From Nocardia elegans NBRC 108235 (GTDB taxonomy: Bacteria > Actinomycetota > Actinomycetes > Mycobacteriales > Mycobacteriaceae), in contig NZ_BDBF01000002.1 of NCBI RefSeq assembly GCF_001612845.1, forward strand, positions 124,001-188,000: DNA of 64,000 bases. Direction: 5' to 3'. Within the stretch, counting starts at the first letter, position 1. Each line of letters begins with the position of its first letter. Below the pieces are notes generated by a model. The model was not told the origin of the DNA. It saw only the letters and a list, made by a program, of their open reading frames with translations, and searched no databases. The position numbers and the translations under genes are program-made. This document shows, one piece after another, positions 1-9,134 of the stretch.

Positions 1-352
1 GCGCGACCTCCGGATGCAGACCGTCCGGTACCGGGAAGGTATATGCCGCCGGGGCCAGGGCCAGTTCGGCGTATCCGCCCGCCTGGCCGACCGTCGTCGC
101 CACCACCGTCCGGCCGAGCAGCGCCGGATCGACGCCGGCACCGAGGCCGACGACCCGCCCGCCGACCTCCAGCCCGGGGATCCACGGCAGCGGTAGCGGA
201 TACCGGCCGGATCGCACGATCACGTCGCCGAAGGCCACACCGGCCCGTTCGACCTCCACCAGGACCTGCCCGGCAGCGGGTTCCGGTTCCGCGGCTTCCG
301 CCGGAACCAGCACCTCGGGATCGCCGAACTCCGTCACCCGTACAGCACGCAT
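1..352 (-). CDS. Zinc-type alcohol dehydrogenase / quinone oxidoreductase, N-terminal part
   Basis: Reading leftwards from an ATG at 352, the protein begins MRAVRVTEFGDPEVLVPAE and runs off the window edge. It has the GroES-like N-terminal fold of the medium-chain dehydrogenase/reductase superfamily: a short first strand, then a PAAGQVLVEVERAGV segment and a PGLEVGGRVVGLG turn, typical of NADPH:quinone reductases. No zinc-ligand cysteine is visible in the part present, which favours the quinone-reductase branch. It is transcribed divergently from the TetR gene at 495, with two inverted repeats in the shared spacer, so that regulator probably controls it. The family call is firm; the substrate is unknown. 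Confidence 0.85.
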   Translation of the reverse strand, partial: MRAVRVTEFGDPEVLVPAEAAEPEPAAGQVLVEVERAGVAFGDVIVRSGRYPLPLPWIPGLEVGGRVVGLGAGVDPALLGRTVVATTVGQAGGYAELALAPAAYTFPVPDGLHPEVA

Positions 353-386
353 GGCATCTTCTCTCGTTTCGCAGGTAGGGTTTCGG

Positions 387-403
387 CGAGACAACCTGTC
401 TCG
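387..403. promoter_or_regulatory. Perfect inverted repeat, candidate TetR operator
   Basis: Seven-base arms CGAGACA and TGTCTCG are separated by ACC, midway between the divergent oxidoreductase and TetR genes. A perfect palindrome here is what an autoregulating TetR that also controls its neighbour would use. Operator function is inferred. Confidence 0.5.
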
Positions 404-465
404 TTCCGAACACACTGTCCAGCCTCCGAAACTTCCCGTGTCACGACAAGATTCATCTCGGCGGA

Positions 466-481
466 TCTGTCCCGAAACAGA
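466..481. promoter_or_regulatory. Second inverted repeat upstream of the TetR gene
   Basis: TCTGT and ACAGA arms with a six-base spacer lie just before the AAGGAG ribosome binding site of the TetR gene. The half site shares the TGTC/GACA theme of the palindrome at 387-403, so it may be a weaker second site. Confidence 0.3.
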
Positions 482-494
482 CAAGGAGCCGAAA

Positions 495-1046
495 ATGTCT
501 CAGCAGAACGTGCGCGTCGTGCGCACTCGCACCCTTCTGCGGCAGGCGTTGATCGAGGCGATCGAAGAGCGGGGCTTCGACCGGATCACGGTCGGGGAAC
601 TCACCACGCGCGCGATGGTCAGCAGGGCCGCGTTCTACCGCAACTATCGCGACAAATACGAACTCGTCGAGCAGATCTTCGACGAGGCGATGGCGGAGAT
701 GACCGCCGGCGATCCGGACGCCGAGCGCTCGCCCGAACAGCGCTGGGCCGGCTTCTTCGCCCATATCGACCGCTATCACCGCCTGTACGCGGCATTGCTG
801 GGCCGCAAGGGAAGTCCGTGGTTCACCGACCGCATGCGCACCACCCTCGCGGCCATGTCCAGTGCACATCTCCCCGGACAGTCCGCGACGGATTTCGTGC
901 CCGGCATCGTCGGGGCGATGTTCGTCCAGTCGATCGTGTGGTGGCTCGACAACGGCCGGCCGTGTCCGCCGGAACAGATGGCCGCGGAGTCCGCGCGCCT
1001 GATCCGGGCCGTTCTCGGGACGGCGTCCGGCAGCGGTGGTTGGTGA
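495..1046 (+). CDS. TetR/AcrR-family transcriptional regulator
   Basis: A 183-residue protein starting MSQQNVRVVRTRTLLRQALI. The N-terminal 50 residues are a TetR helix-turn-helix: the stretch with ITVGELTTRAMVSRAAFYRNY matches the recognition-helix signature, and YRDKYELVEQI follows as usual. The C-terminal half would hold the ligand-binding helices and has the look of the TetR_C_33 type found in small actinobacterial regulators. The open frame extends upstream to 351, but the ATG at 495 has AAGGAG nine bases before it and restores the normal family length. It likely represses itself and the divergent oxidoreductase. Confidence 0.88.
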   Translation: MSQQNVRVVRTRTLLRQALIEAIEERGFDRITVGELTTRAMVSRAAFYRNYRDKYELVEQIFDEAMAEMTAGDPDAERSPEQRWAGFFAHIDRYHRLYAALLGRKGSPWFTDRMRTTLAAMSSAHLPGQSATDFVPGIVGAMFVQSIVWWLDNGRPCPPEQMAAESARLIRAVLGTASGSGGW

Positions 1047-1064
1047 TGGCCTACCGTCGACAGG

Positions 1065-2252
1065 GTGCTCGATAGCGACCGCCTGCGCGCCGATATCCCC
1101 GCCTACGACACCGCCGGACCGCCGCCGGTCTTCCTCGACAGCGCGGGGTCCTCACTACCCCCGCGCGTCGTCGTCGATACCGTCGTCGCGCATCTGCGGC
1201 GGGAGGCCGAGATCGGCGGATATCGCGCCGCCTCGGAACGGCTCGACGATCTGGCGGCGGTCAAGACCGCGATCGCGTCGTTGATCAACACCGACGCCGC
1301 GGCGATCGCCCTGAGCGACAGTGCCTCGCGTTCCTGGTCGGATTTCTTCTACGCCGTACCGCTGCGGCCGGACGATCGCATTCTGGTCTCGGGTTCGGAC
1401 TACGCCAGCAATGTGATCGCGGCCCTGCAGCGGGCGCGGGTGGCGGGGGCGACCGTCGAGACGATTCCCAGCGACGACACCGGGCAGATCGACCTGGTGG
1501 CCCTCGACGCCATGCTCGACGACCGCGTGAAGATCGTCTCGCTACTGCACGCTCCCACCAACGGCGGCCTGGTCAACCCGGTTGCCGAGGCCACCCGCAT
1601 CGCCCATCGCGTCGGTGCGCTGGTACTGCTGGACGCCTGCCAATCCGCCGGTCAGATCGATATCGATGTCGCGGAGCTGGGCGTCGACGCGATGTCGGCC
1701 ACCGGCCGCAAGTGGTTGCGCGGCCCGCGCGGCACCGGCTTCCTCTACGTCCACCCCGACGTCTGCCGCGAACTCGAACCCAGCCGCCTCGATCTGCACA
1801 GCGCCGCGTGGACCGGACCCCAGGAGTACCGCGTGGCTCCCGACGCGAGCCGCTTCGAATTCTGGGAATGCGACGTGGCGGCGCGACTGGGCCTCGGCGC
1901 GGCGGTGCGGTATCTACTGGATCTGGGGCCGGAGAACGTTTTCGCCGACGTGGCCGCCAAGGCGCGGCATCTGCGCGAGAATCTGCCGTCGATCCGGGGA
2001 GTCACGGTGCGGGACCTGGGAACCGAACATTCCGGCATCGTCTCGTTCACCGTCGACGGTGTCGATCCGAACGAGGTGCGCGAGAGCCTGCGTGCCGCAG
2101 ACATCACGGTGACGGTCAGCTACCGTAGCTCGACGCTGCTCGACATGTCCGCGCGGCGGCTCGAGTCCGTCGTGCGTGCCTCGCCGCATTGCTTCGTCAC
2201 CGTCGAGGAGCTCGATCGCTTCCTCGAGGCCGTCGACCGCCTCGCGGGCTGA
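1065..2252 (+). CDS. Class V aminotransferase (cysteine desulfurase/EgtE-like, PLP-dependent)
   Basis: A 395-residue fold-type I PLP enzyme with a GTG start. It has the class V pattern: LDSAGSSLPPRVVVD at the start, HAPTNGGLVNPV, then LLDACQSAGQIDIDVAELGVD and ATGRKWLRGPRGTGFLYV, where K in GRKW should be the Schiff-base lysine. The RGPRGTGF motif is shared with isopenicillin-N epimerase-like and ergothioneine EgtE-type C-S lyases more than with IscS or SufS, and the usual catalytic Cys loop of cysteine desulfurases is not obvious. It begins 18 bases after the TetR gene in the same direction. The substrate is not assigned. Confidence 0.85.
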   Translation: MLDSDRLRADIPAYDTAGPPPVFLDSAGSSLPPRVVVDTVVAHLRREAEIGGYRAASERLDDLAAVKTAIASLINTDAAAIALSDSASRSWSDFFYAVPLRPDDRILVSGSDYASNVIAALQRARVAGATVETIPSDDTGQIDLVALDAMLDDRVKIVSLLHAPTNGGLVNPVAEATRIAHRVGALVLLDACQSAGQIDIDVAELGVDAMSATGRKWLRGPRGTGFLYVHPDVCRELEPSRLDLHSAAWTGPQEYRVAPDASRFEFWECDVAARLGLGAAVRYLLDLGPENVFADVAAKARHLRENLPSIRGVTVRDLGTEHSGIVSFTVDGVDPNEVRESLRAADITVTVSYRSSTLLDMSARRLESVVRASPHCFVTVEELDRFLEAVDRLAG

Positions 2253-2400
2253 GGCGGCCGAACCGAGTTCCGATTTTCATCGTGTTATTCGTAGTGCGAC
2301 GCTGAAACGATCACGCTCCGGCGCCGGCTAACGCCGCGCCCGCGCACCGAGATAGTGCAGATGTGCCGACCGCCGGTCGGGTGGAGACGGGAGTTCGAGG

Positions 2401-4047
2401 GTGAGCCGGTTCACCGAGGAAATGTTCGCGACCGCACAACGTTCCCGCCGGGGGCTGATCACCGGGGAGCCGGAGGCGCCGCTACGCCGGGGGTGGGACG
2501 AGATCCACCGCCTCGCGCGACGAATGGCGGGCGGGCTCGCGGCGGCCGGGATCGAGCACGGCGACGCCGTCGGTGTGCTGGCGGGTATGCCCGCCGATAT
2601 CGCGCCGGCCTGCCAGGCGATCTGGATGCGCGGGGCGTCGATCACCATGCTGCATCAGCCGACGCCGCGCACGGATCTGCAATTGTGGGCCCGCGACACC
2701 GAGACGGTGCTGCGGATGATCGAGGCCCGCGCGGTGGTGCTGGGCGCGCCGTTCGAGGTGGCGGCGCCGCTGCTGGCCGAACGCGGTATCACGGTGGTCC
2801 TGACCGACGACCTGGCCGCCGGATCCGATACCGATCCGGTGCCGACCGAGGAATCCGATATCGCCCTGCAGCAGTTGACATCCGGTTCCACCGGATCGCC
2901 GAAGGCGGTGCGGATCACGCACGAGAACTTCTATGTCAACGCCTACGCCATGTTCGACCGGGTGAAGTTCCAGCTCGATCAGGACGTGATGGTCAGCTGG
3001 CTGCCGCTGTTCCACGATATGGGCATGGTCGGATTCCTCAGCGTGCCGATGCAATTGGGCGCCGAGGTGGTCTGTGTGACGCCGATGGACTTCCTGCGGC
3101 GGCCGATCCTGTGGGCCGAACTGATCTCGAAGTACCGCGGAACGGTCACCGCCGCACCCAATTTCGCCTATTCGCTGCTGACCCGCCGCTTGGCGCGCGC
3201 CGAGGACGGCAGCGTGGATCTGAGCAGTGTCCGGTACATGTGGAACGGCGCCGAACCGGTCGATCCCGACACCATGGAGGCCCTGGCCGCGGCCGGGAAA
3301 CGCTTCGGGCTCAGCGCGTCCGCGCTCACACCGGTGTACGGCATGGCCGAAACGACACTGGCGGTGTCGATTCCGGATCCGGGCGTCGGGCAGGTCGTCG
3401 ACCTCGTCGACGCGGATCTGCTCGAAGCGCTCGGCAAGGCGATTCCGGTGACGGACGCGCCGGCCCACCACGGCAATCTGCGCCGCCTGCCTCTGCTCGG
3501 CCGGCCGGTGGACAATCTGGAGATCCGGGTGGTCGACGACGAGCACCGGCCGTTGCCGACCCGAACCGTGGGTGTGCTCGAGGTGCGCGGACCCGCGGTC
3601 ACCGCGGGCTATGTGACCGTCGACGGTTTCCGGCCCGCGCGCGACGCCGAGGGCTGGCTCGACACCGGCGATATCGGCTATGTGACCGAGGACGGTTCGG
3701 TGGTGGTCTGCGGCCGGATCAAGGACGTGATCATCATGGGCGGGCGCAACATCTTCCCGACCGATATCGAACGCGCCGCACTGCGCGTCGCCGGCGTGCG
3801 GCCGGGCAACGCGGTCGCGGTGCGCCTGGACGCCGGGCAGAAGCGCGAGAGTTTCGCGGTCGTGGTGGAGAGCAACGACTTCCAGGATCCCGAGGTGGTG
3901 CGCCGGATCGAGCACGAGGTCGTGCACGAGGTCTTCAGCGCGGTCGGCGCCCGCCCGCGCAGCGTCACCGTCCTGGGCCCGGGAGCGCTGCCGAAGACGT
4001 CCTCGGGGAAGCTGCGCCGCTCGGCCACCGCGGCGCACCTGAACTGA
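2401..4047 (+). CDS. Fatty-acyl-AMP ligase / acyl-CoA synthetase, Pks16-like
   Basis: A 548-residue ANL-superfamily adenylating enzyme with a GTG start. The phosphate-binding A3 loop [16 protein letters not shown], the [14 protein letters not shown] motif typical of FadD/FAAL proteins, YGMAETT, the hinge region [22 protein letters not shown] cut in pieces, and the C-terminal lysine in [10 protein letters not shown] are all present. It activates a carboxylic acid as acyl-AMP; whether CoA or an acyl carrier accepts it is not decided by sequence. Length and its position near pth and rplY match M. tuberculosis Rv1013 (pks16), which despite its name is such a ligase. No carrier protein lies alongside. 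Confidence 0.85.
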   Translation: MSRFTEEMFATAQRSRRGLITGEPEAPLRRGWDEIHRLARRMAGGLAAAGIEHGDAVGVLAGMPADIAPACQAIWMRGASITMLHQPTPRTDLQLWARDTETVLRMIEARAVVLGAPFEVAAPLLAERGITVVLTDDLAAGSDTDPVPTEESDIALQQLTSGSTGSPKAVRITHENFYVNAYAMFDRVKFQLDQDVMVSWLPLFHDMGMVGFLSVPMQLGAEVVCVTPMDFLRRPILWAELISKYRGTVTAAPNFAYSLLTRRLARAEDGSVDLSSVRYMWNGAEPVDPDTMEALAAAGKRFGLSASALTPVYGMAETTLAVSIPDPGVGQVVDLVDADLLEALGKAIPVTDAPAHHGNLRRLPLLGRPVDNLEIRVVDDEHRPLPTRTVGVLEVRGPAVTAGYVTVDGFRPARDAEGWLDTGDIGYVTEDGSVVVCGRIKDVIIMGGRNIFPTDIERAALRVAGVRPGNAVAVRLDAGQKRESFAVVVESNDFQDPEVVRRIEHEVVHEVFSAVGARPRSVTVLGPGALPKTSSGKLRRSATAAHLN

Positions 4048-4050
4048 TCG

Positions 4051-5163
4051 TCACGATAGTTGCTGCGGTACCGGATCTTCCGAGGCGTCCAGCGGATAGC
4101 GGTCGCCGAGCGGGGTCCGGTCGCGGTACACGAAGGCGGCGACCAGATCGTCGGCGACGCGGGCCAGATCGTCGCGGCCCTCGACCGCACCGCACCAATC
4201 CAGCGGTAGCGCGTCGAGGCCGTGACGGGCTCCGAGGATGTTGCCGGCCGCGGAACCGGTGGAGTCGGAGTCGCCGGAGTGGTTGACCGACAACAGGAAT
4301 GCGCGGCGCAGGTCCCCGGTCCGCTCGGCGTCCAACGCGCAGTAGACGCCGATGGCCAGGCATTCCTCGGCCACCCAGCCCGCACCGACCTGTTCGACCC
4401 CTTCGGAGGTGGCGGGTCCCGCGTCCGCAATGGCCACGGCCTTGCGCAGGGCGGCGGCGGTTTCCGCACCGCCGGCGACCGCCTCCACCTGACTCGTGGT
4501 GTCCTGCACCGCGGTTCGCAGATCGGCGCCGTTGACGAGCCGGTCGATCAGCGCGGCGAAGGCGCCGGCGGCCAGATATCCGGTGGGATGGCCGTGGGTG
4601 AGCTGGGCACACCGCGCCGACGCCTGGAAGGCGGCCTCGGGTCCGAGGGCGGCCAATCCGAACGGGGCGGACCGCATGACCGTCCCGCAACCCTTGGAGT
4701 CCTCGTTCACCGGACCCGGGACGCCGAAGGGATGGGGTTCGCGATAGCTCCGCGCCTGCCGGTTCAGCCCGCCCATACACGCGTTGCCCGGTGCGCGCAC
4801 CGCGTACAGATACGACAGACTCGCCAGCCAGCCGTCGGGGCGTGCGTCGGGCGCGTGTTCGCGTTGGGTCCGCAGCCAGCGCAGATAGGCGCCGCGCAGA
4901 GCGGGCGCCGGATCCGCGCCCGGCGCGCACCGCAACAGCCCCTCGGCGGTGAACAGCGTCATCTGGGTGTCGTCGGTGATCTGCCTGGGCGCGGATTCGT
5001 CTGCCGCCGGGGCGAATCCGGTGAGCCCGTCGGGACCGAACCGATCCCGGATCTGTTCCAGCTTCAGGAATTCGATCGGCCAGCCCAGCGCATCGCCGAC
5101 CGCCCCGCCCAGTAGCGTGCCCCGATACCGATCGAAAATCGTCGTGTAGTCCTGCACGGCCAC
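4051..5163 (-). CDS. ADP-ribosylglycohydrolase (DraG-like)
   Basis: A 370-residue all-alpha ADP-ribosylhydrolase. The N-terminal RGTLLGGAVGDALGWPIEF and ITDDTQMTLFTAEG motifs, and the C-terminal NHSGDSDSTGSAAGN motif, supply the aspartates and threonine that bind the two catalytic metal ions. The family removes ADP-ribose from arginine or other acceptors, reversing modification. It reads leftwards 19 bases after pth, so rplY, pth and this gene may be one transcript. It converges on the Pks16-like gene with a gap of three bases. No partner ADP-ribosyltransferase is nearby. Confidence 0.9.
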   Translation of the reverse strand: MAVQDYTTIFDRYRGTLLGGAVGDALGWPIEFLKLEQIRDRFGPDGLTGFAPAADESAPRQITDDTQMTLFTAEGLLRCAPGADPAPALRGAYLRWLRTQREHAPDARPDGWLASLSYLYAVRAPGNACMGGLNRQARSYREPHPFGVPGPVNEDSKGCGTVMRSAPFGLAALGPEAAFQASARCAQLTHGHPTGYLAAGAFAALIDRLVNGADLRTAVQDTTSQVEAVAGGAETAAALRKAVAIADAGPATSEGVEQVGAGWVAEECLAIGVYCALDAERTGDLRRAFLLSVNHSGDSDSTGSAAGNILGARHGLDALPLDWCGAVEGRDDLARVADDLVAAFVYRDRTPLGDRYPLDASEDPVPQQLS

Positions 5164-5182
5164 CGATCTTCGCAGAGATCAC

Positions 5183-5761
5183 TCAATGCAGTTGGTTCTG
5201 GGCGGTTTCCAGCCCCACCCGCAACAGCAACTCCACCGCGTCGGCGGTCTGTTCGACCAGCACCGGAACCTCCTTACGTTCGGGCGCGGAGAACGGTTTG
5301 AGTACGAAATCGGCCGGATCCTGCCGGCCGGGCGGGCGGCCCACACCGAACCGGACCCGCAGATAGTCCTTGGTGGACAGGGCATTCGAGATCGAACGCA
5401 GCCCGTTGTGACCGCCTTCGCCGCCGCCGCGTTTGAGCCGGATGCTGCCGAAGGGCAGATCCAGTTCGTCGTGCACGACGATGACCTCGGTGGGCGGAAC
5501 CGAGAAGAACCGGGCCAGCGCCGCGACGGGGCGGCCGGACAGGTTCATGTAGGTACGCGGCTTGGCCAGCAGTATCTTGCGCCCGTCGAGCCGGGCCTCG
5601 AGCAGATCGGCGCCCGACTTCTTGTGCACGGTGAACCGGCCGCCGATGCGCTCGGCGAGCACATCGGCGACCAGGAAACCGGCATTGTGCCTGGTGCGCT
5701 CGTATTCGGGCCCGGGATTACCCAAGCCCACCACGAGCGCGGGGGCAGTAGATTCCGTCAT
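5183..5761 (-). CDS. pth: Peptidyl-tRNA hydrolase
   Basis: A 192-residue enzyme that frees tRNA from prematurely released peptidyl-t[24 protein letters not shown] contains the catalytic His and the Asn that binds substrate, and [11 protein letters not shown] followed by [13 protein letters not shown] supplies the Asp and further Asn residues. The usual bacterial length is about 190. It follows rplY on the same strand with a 35-base gap, the common actinobacterial arrangement (Rv1014c-Rv1015c). The start region carries a 13-base tandem duplication that places a second, out-of-frame ATG just upstream (see findings). Confidence 0.96.
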   Translation of the reverse strand: MTESTAPALVVGLGNPGPEYERTRHNAGFLVADVLAERIGGRFTVHKKSGADLLEARLDGRKILLAKPRTYMNLSGRPVAALARFFSVPPTEVIVVHDELDLPFGSIRLKRGGGEGGHNGLRSISNALSTKDYLRVRFGVGRPPGRQDPADFVLKPFSAPERKEVPVLVEQTADAVELLLRVGLETAQNQLH

Positions 5762-5796
5762 CAGATTCCGTCATCGAAATCCGTTGAGCGACCGAA

Positions 5797-6405
5797 TTAT
5801 TCGGCGCTCTCGACCTCACCCTCGGCCTCGCCCGCACCCTCGCCCTCGACGGCCTCGGCGGCCGGAGCGACGATGATGTTGACGATCAGGGCCTCCGGGT
5901 CACCGGACAGGGCAGCGCCCTTCGGCAGCTCGATCTGACCGGCGGTGATCTGGGTGCCGGCCTCGGCGCCCTCGATCGAGACCTCGATGGACTCGGGCAC
6001 GTTCAGCGCGTCGACCTCGATCGACACGGTGGTGGCCTCCTGGGTGACCAGGGTGCCCGGGCCCGCATCGCCGGCCAGCGCGACCGGCACGTCGACGACG
6101 ACCTTCTCGCCACGCTTGACGATCAGCAGGTCGGCGTGCTCGATGTAGCGGCGAATCGGGTGGACGACCACCGACTTGGTCATGGCCAGCTGCTTCTTGC
6201 CGTCGATCTCGAGGTTCAGGACGGCATTGGTGCCGTGCTCACGCAGGATCGCGGCGAAGGCCTGGGCGTTGACCGCCAGGTGCTTCGGCGCCTCGCCGTG
6301 GCCGTACAGGACGGCGGGAACGTTGCCGTCGCGACGGGTGCGGCGCGCGGCGCCCTTGCCGAATTCGGTGCGGGTCTGAGCTGCGAGGACGCTGACGTCG
6401 GACAT
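5797..6405 (-). CDS. rplY: 50S ribosomal protein L25, general stress (CTC) type
   Basis: A 202-residue L25/TL5/CTC protein that binds 5S rRNA. The N-terminal domain starts [25 protein letters not shown] and holds [11 protein letters not shown]; the C-terminal beta-rich TL5 domain includes [21 protein letters not shown]. The end is an acidic Glu/Ala tail, common in actinobacterial CTC proteins. At about 200 residues it is the long two-domain form rather than the 94-residue E. coli form. First gene of the rplY-pth-ADP-ribosylhydrolase run. Confidence 0.96.
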   Translation of the reverse strand: MSDVSVLAAQTRTEFGKGAARRTRRDGNVPAVLYGHGEAPKHLAVNAQAFAAILREHGTNAVLNLEIDGKKQLAMTKSVVVHPIRRYIEHADLLIVKRGEKVVVDVPVALAGDAGPGTLVTQEATTVSIEVDALNVPESIEVSIEGAEAGTQITAGQIELPKGAALSGDPEALIVNIIVAPAAEAVEGEGAGEAEGEVESAE

Positions 6406-6684
6406 GACTGAAATACTCTCCTACGGCTTTCCGGGGCGGACGGTGTGCTGGCCAGGTACTGTCCTGATTCGGACGGCCCTGACGAAAGGGTCTGCTCGTC
6501 GGGCGATGACCGCACGACAACGGCCGGAAGCCGAGCCGCGTCGATCACGGTGTGCACTGGGTGCGACACCCTCGCCGAGACAACCTGAGAACAATAGCAT
6601 GTAGCGGAAAACGCTTCCGCGCAGCACCCCGATGCGGTATTGCACGCCGAACCGGACACCGGTCCATCCTCGGTCCGGGCCGGT

Positions 6685-6949
6685 TCAGGCGGATCCGGCG
6701 CGGAAGTGCGCGGCGTAGCAATCCACGTAGCGGCGGCCGGAACGCATCGCCAATTCCACCATGGGCTCGTCGGTGGCGGTACGCACCGCTGCGCGATCGA
6801 CAGGCGGAAAAGTGCGAGGCGCACCGAAGACGATGCGAACCTTGCCGAAGCGCAGCAGCCGCCGCCCACGCCGATTCACCCGATCGGTGCCGCTCAATGC
6901 CACCGGCACGACCGGTACCACATGCGCACACCCTTCGACGATGGAGTAG
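6685..6949 (-). pseudogene. 1-acyl-glycerol-3-phosphate acyltransferase (PlsC-like), 3' fragment
   Basis: Reading leftwards, VVPVVPVALSGTDRVN, then FGKVRIVFGAP and ELAMRSGRRYVDCYA, is the C-terminal third of a lysophospholipid acyltransferase. The catalytic HX4D box and the whole N-terminal half are absent. Homology ends abruptly near 6949, exactly where the TetR remnant on the opposite strand starts, although the frame stays open to 7149 with non-homologous sequence. This looks like a deletion that removed the 5' parts of two divergent genes. It is very unlikely to encode an active enzyme. Confidence 0.65.
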
Positions 6950-7351
6950 ACCCTGCTGGCCGCGGTCGCGGTGCGCGGGTTCGCCGATCTCGGCGCGCGT
7001 TTCGCGGTGCACGACAACGAGATTCCGCGGGTGCGGATCGACCGCATGGCGGGTGAGTACATCGACTTCGCGGCGCAGCGGCCCGAGATGTTCACCCCCA
7101 TGTTCCGCCACGATCTGCTGCAGGGATCCGGAGAGAACCTGCGCCGCAAGACGATTCCGATCTATCGGTCGTGGGCGGATCTGGTCGCCGGTTGCGTGCC
7201 GGACCGTGCGGAAGAACGTGCCTTCGGACTGTGGACGAATCTGCACGGCATCGCGACGCTGGTCGCGAATGGGAGCGTGGAACTGATCGCGCCGGGCATC
7301 GATCCGAACCGGCTGGCGCTGCGAACGGTCGCCCAACACCTGGCCGACTGA
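6950..7351 (+). pseudogene. TetR-family regulator, 3' fragment (ligand-binding domain only)
   Basis: The frame begins right after a TAG at 6947-6949 and reads TLLAAVAVRGFADLGARF, then PRVRIDRMAGEYIDFAAQ, PEMFTPMFRHDLL and a C-terminal WTNLHGIATLVANG. This is the WHG-type C-terminal domain of TetR regulators, complete with its terminal helix. The DNA-binding N-terminal domain (about 60-80 residues) is missing and the first possible start is a GTG at 6971 without a good ribosome binding site. It abuts the acyltransferase fragment head to head. Confidence 0.65.
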
Positions 7352-7488
7352 CCTGGCACCTGCCGGATGCCCAGCACACCGGCCCTGACCGGCGGCTTTC
7401 CCCACGGCACTCGCCGCCCGGCGCGGGCCGGACGGGCCTGTTCCCGTATTCTGATGCTTTGCCCTGTCCCGCGAAGAGGAGCCGATCG

Positions 7489-9108
7489 GTGAATTCCCCC
7501 TCAGCCAGCACGACCACATCCGGGCGGGTGGCGCAGGAGGCGGAACGGCGGCGCACCTTCGCGGTGATCTCCCATCCGGACGCGGGTAAATCGACGCTCA
7601 CCGAGGCCCTGGCCCTGCACGCGAAGATGATTTCCGAGGCCGGCGCCATCCACGGAAAATCCGGGCGGAAATCCACCGTTTCCGACTGGATGGAAATGGA
7701 GAAGGCGCGCGGTATTTCCGTCAGCTCGACGGCGCTGCAGTTCGAGTACGGCGAGTGCGTGATCAATCTGGTCGACACGCCCGGCCACTCCGATTTCTCC
7801 GAGGACACCTACCGGGTGCTGACGGCCGTCGACGCCGCAGTCATGCTCATCGATGCCGCCAAGGGCCTGGAGCCGCAGACGCTCAAACTGTTCCAGGTCT
7901 GCCGCCACCGCGGCATCCCCGTGATCACCGTGATCAACAAGTGGGACCGCCCGGGCCGGGCACCGCTGGAACTGCTCGACGAGATCAGCGAGCGGATCGG
8001 CCTGACCCCCACGCCGCTGTTCCTGCCGGTCGGCATCGCGGGTGATTTCCGCGGCCTGCTGCGCCGCGGTCCCGAGGGCGCCGCCACCGAATACATCCAC
8101 TTCACCCGGACCGCGGGTGGCGCGACCATCGCGCCGGAGGAGTCGTATTCGCCCGAGCAGGCCGCCGCCCGCGAGGGTGAACCGTGGGAGACCGCGGCCG
8201 AGGAGAGCGAGCTGCTCTCGGCCACCGGCCAGGACCACGATCAGGAACTGTTCCTCGCCGGGCAGACCTCACCGGTCATCTACGCCTCGGCGATGCTGAA
8301 CTTCGGGGTGCGCCAACTGCTCGACACCCTGGTGGCACTGGCCCCGCCGCCCGGCCCGCGCGCCGACGTCGACGGCGCACCGCGGCAGCCGGCCGACCCG
8401 TTCAGCGCCGTCGTCTTCAAGGTGCAGGCCGGTATGGACGCCGCGCATCGCGACCGGCTGGCGTTCATGCGCATCGTTTCCGGAGAATTCGAGCGCGGCA
8501 TGGTCGTCACGCACGCCCAGACCGGACGCCCGTTCGCGACCAAATACGCGCTCACCGTCTTCGGCCGCGAACGCGCCACCGTCGACACCGCCTACCCCGG
8601 CGATGTGGTCGGTCTGGTCAACGCGACCGCCCTCGCCCCCGGGCACACGCTGTTCGTGGACAAGAAGGTGGAGTTCCCGCCGATTCCGTCCTTCGCGCCG
8701 GAACATTTCGCCACCCTGCGCGCGCGTAGCGCCGGCAAGTACAAGCAGTTCCGCAAGGCCATCGATCAGCTCGACTCCGAGGGCGTGGTGCAGGTGCTGC
8801 GCAACGATCTGCGCGGCGACGCCTCTCCTGTGCTGGCGGCGGTCGGCCCGATGCAGTTCGAGGTGGTCACCGCCCGCATGCAGGCCGAATTCAACGTCGA
8901 AACGCAGCTGGACTTCCTGCCCTATCAGCTGGCCCGGCGCACCGACGCCGCCTCCTCGCCGGAGCTGGACCGCCAGCGCGGCGTCGAGGTCTTCACCCGC
9001 ACCGACGGCGTGATCCTGGCCTTGTTCAGCGACAAGTGGCGGCTGCAGTACATCGAGAAGGAAATGCCTGAGCTGACGCTGGAACCCCTCGTCGCGACCG
9101 CGGACTGA
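7489..9108 (+). CDS. prfC: Peptide chain release factor 3 (translational GTPase)
   Basis: A 539-residue GTPase that recycles RF1/RF2 after peptide release. It has the RF3 P-loop AVISHPDAGKSTLTEAL, switch regions with GISVSSTALQFEY and VDTPGHSDFSEDTYR, and NKWDR for guanine recognition; the C-terminal RF3 domain ends MPELTLEPLVATAD. The frame is open back to 7171, but the GTG at 7489, preceded by GAAGAGGAG, gives the normal RF3 length. Between residues about 190 and 260 it carries an acidic loop (EEPxxEExEL-like) seen in actinobacterial RF3. Single gene, flanked by a pseudogene pair and a convergent gene. Confidence 0.96.
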   Translation: MNSPSASTTTSGRVAQEAERRRTFAVISHPDAGKSTLTEALALHAKMISEAGAIHGKSGRKSTVSDWMEMEKARGISVSSTALQFEYGECVINLVDTPGHSDFSEDTYRVLTAVDAAVMLIDAAKGLEPQTLKLFQVCRHRGIPVITVINKWDRPGRAPLELLDEISERIGLTPTPLFLPVGIAGDFRGLLRRGPEGAATEYIHFTRTAGGATIAPEESYSPEQAAAREGEPWETAAEESELLSATGQDHDQELFLAGQTSPVIYASAMLNFGVRQLLDTLVALAPPPGPRADVDGAPRQPADPFSAVVFKVQAGMDAAHRDRLAFMRIVSGEFERGMVVTHAQTGRPFATKYALTVFGRERATVDTAYPGDVVGLVNATALAPGHTLFVDKKVEFPPIPSFAPEHFATLRARSAGKYKQFRKAIDQLDSEGVVQVLRNDLRGDASPVLAAVGPMQFEVVTARMQAEFNVETQLDFLPYQLARRTDAASSPELDRQRGVEVFTRTDGVILALFSDKWRLQYIEKEMPELTLEPLVATAD

Positions 9109-9134
9109 CCGCGTGGTCGGACCACGCCGAAAAC

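Noticed and set aside
2355..4286. Long frame overlapping the Pks16-like ligase
   Set aside because: Arg/Gly-rich composition and lack of motifs; the frame at 2401 carries the full set of ANL motifs.
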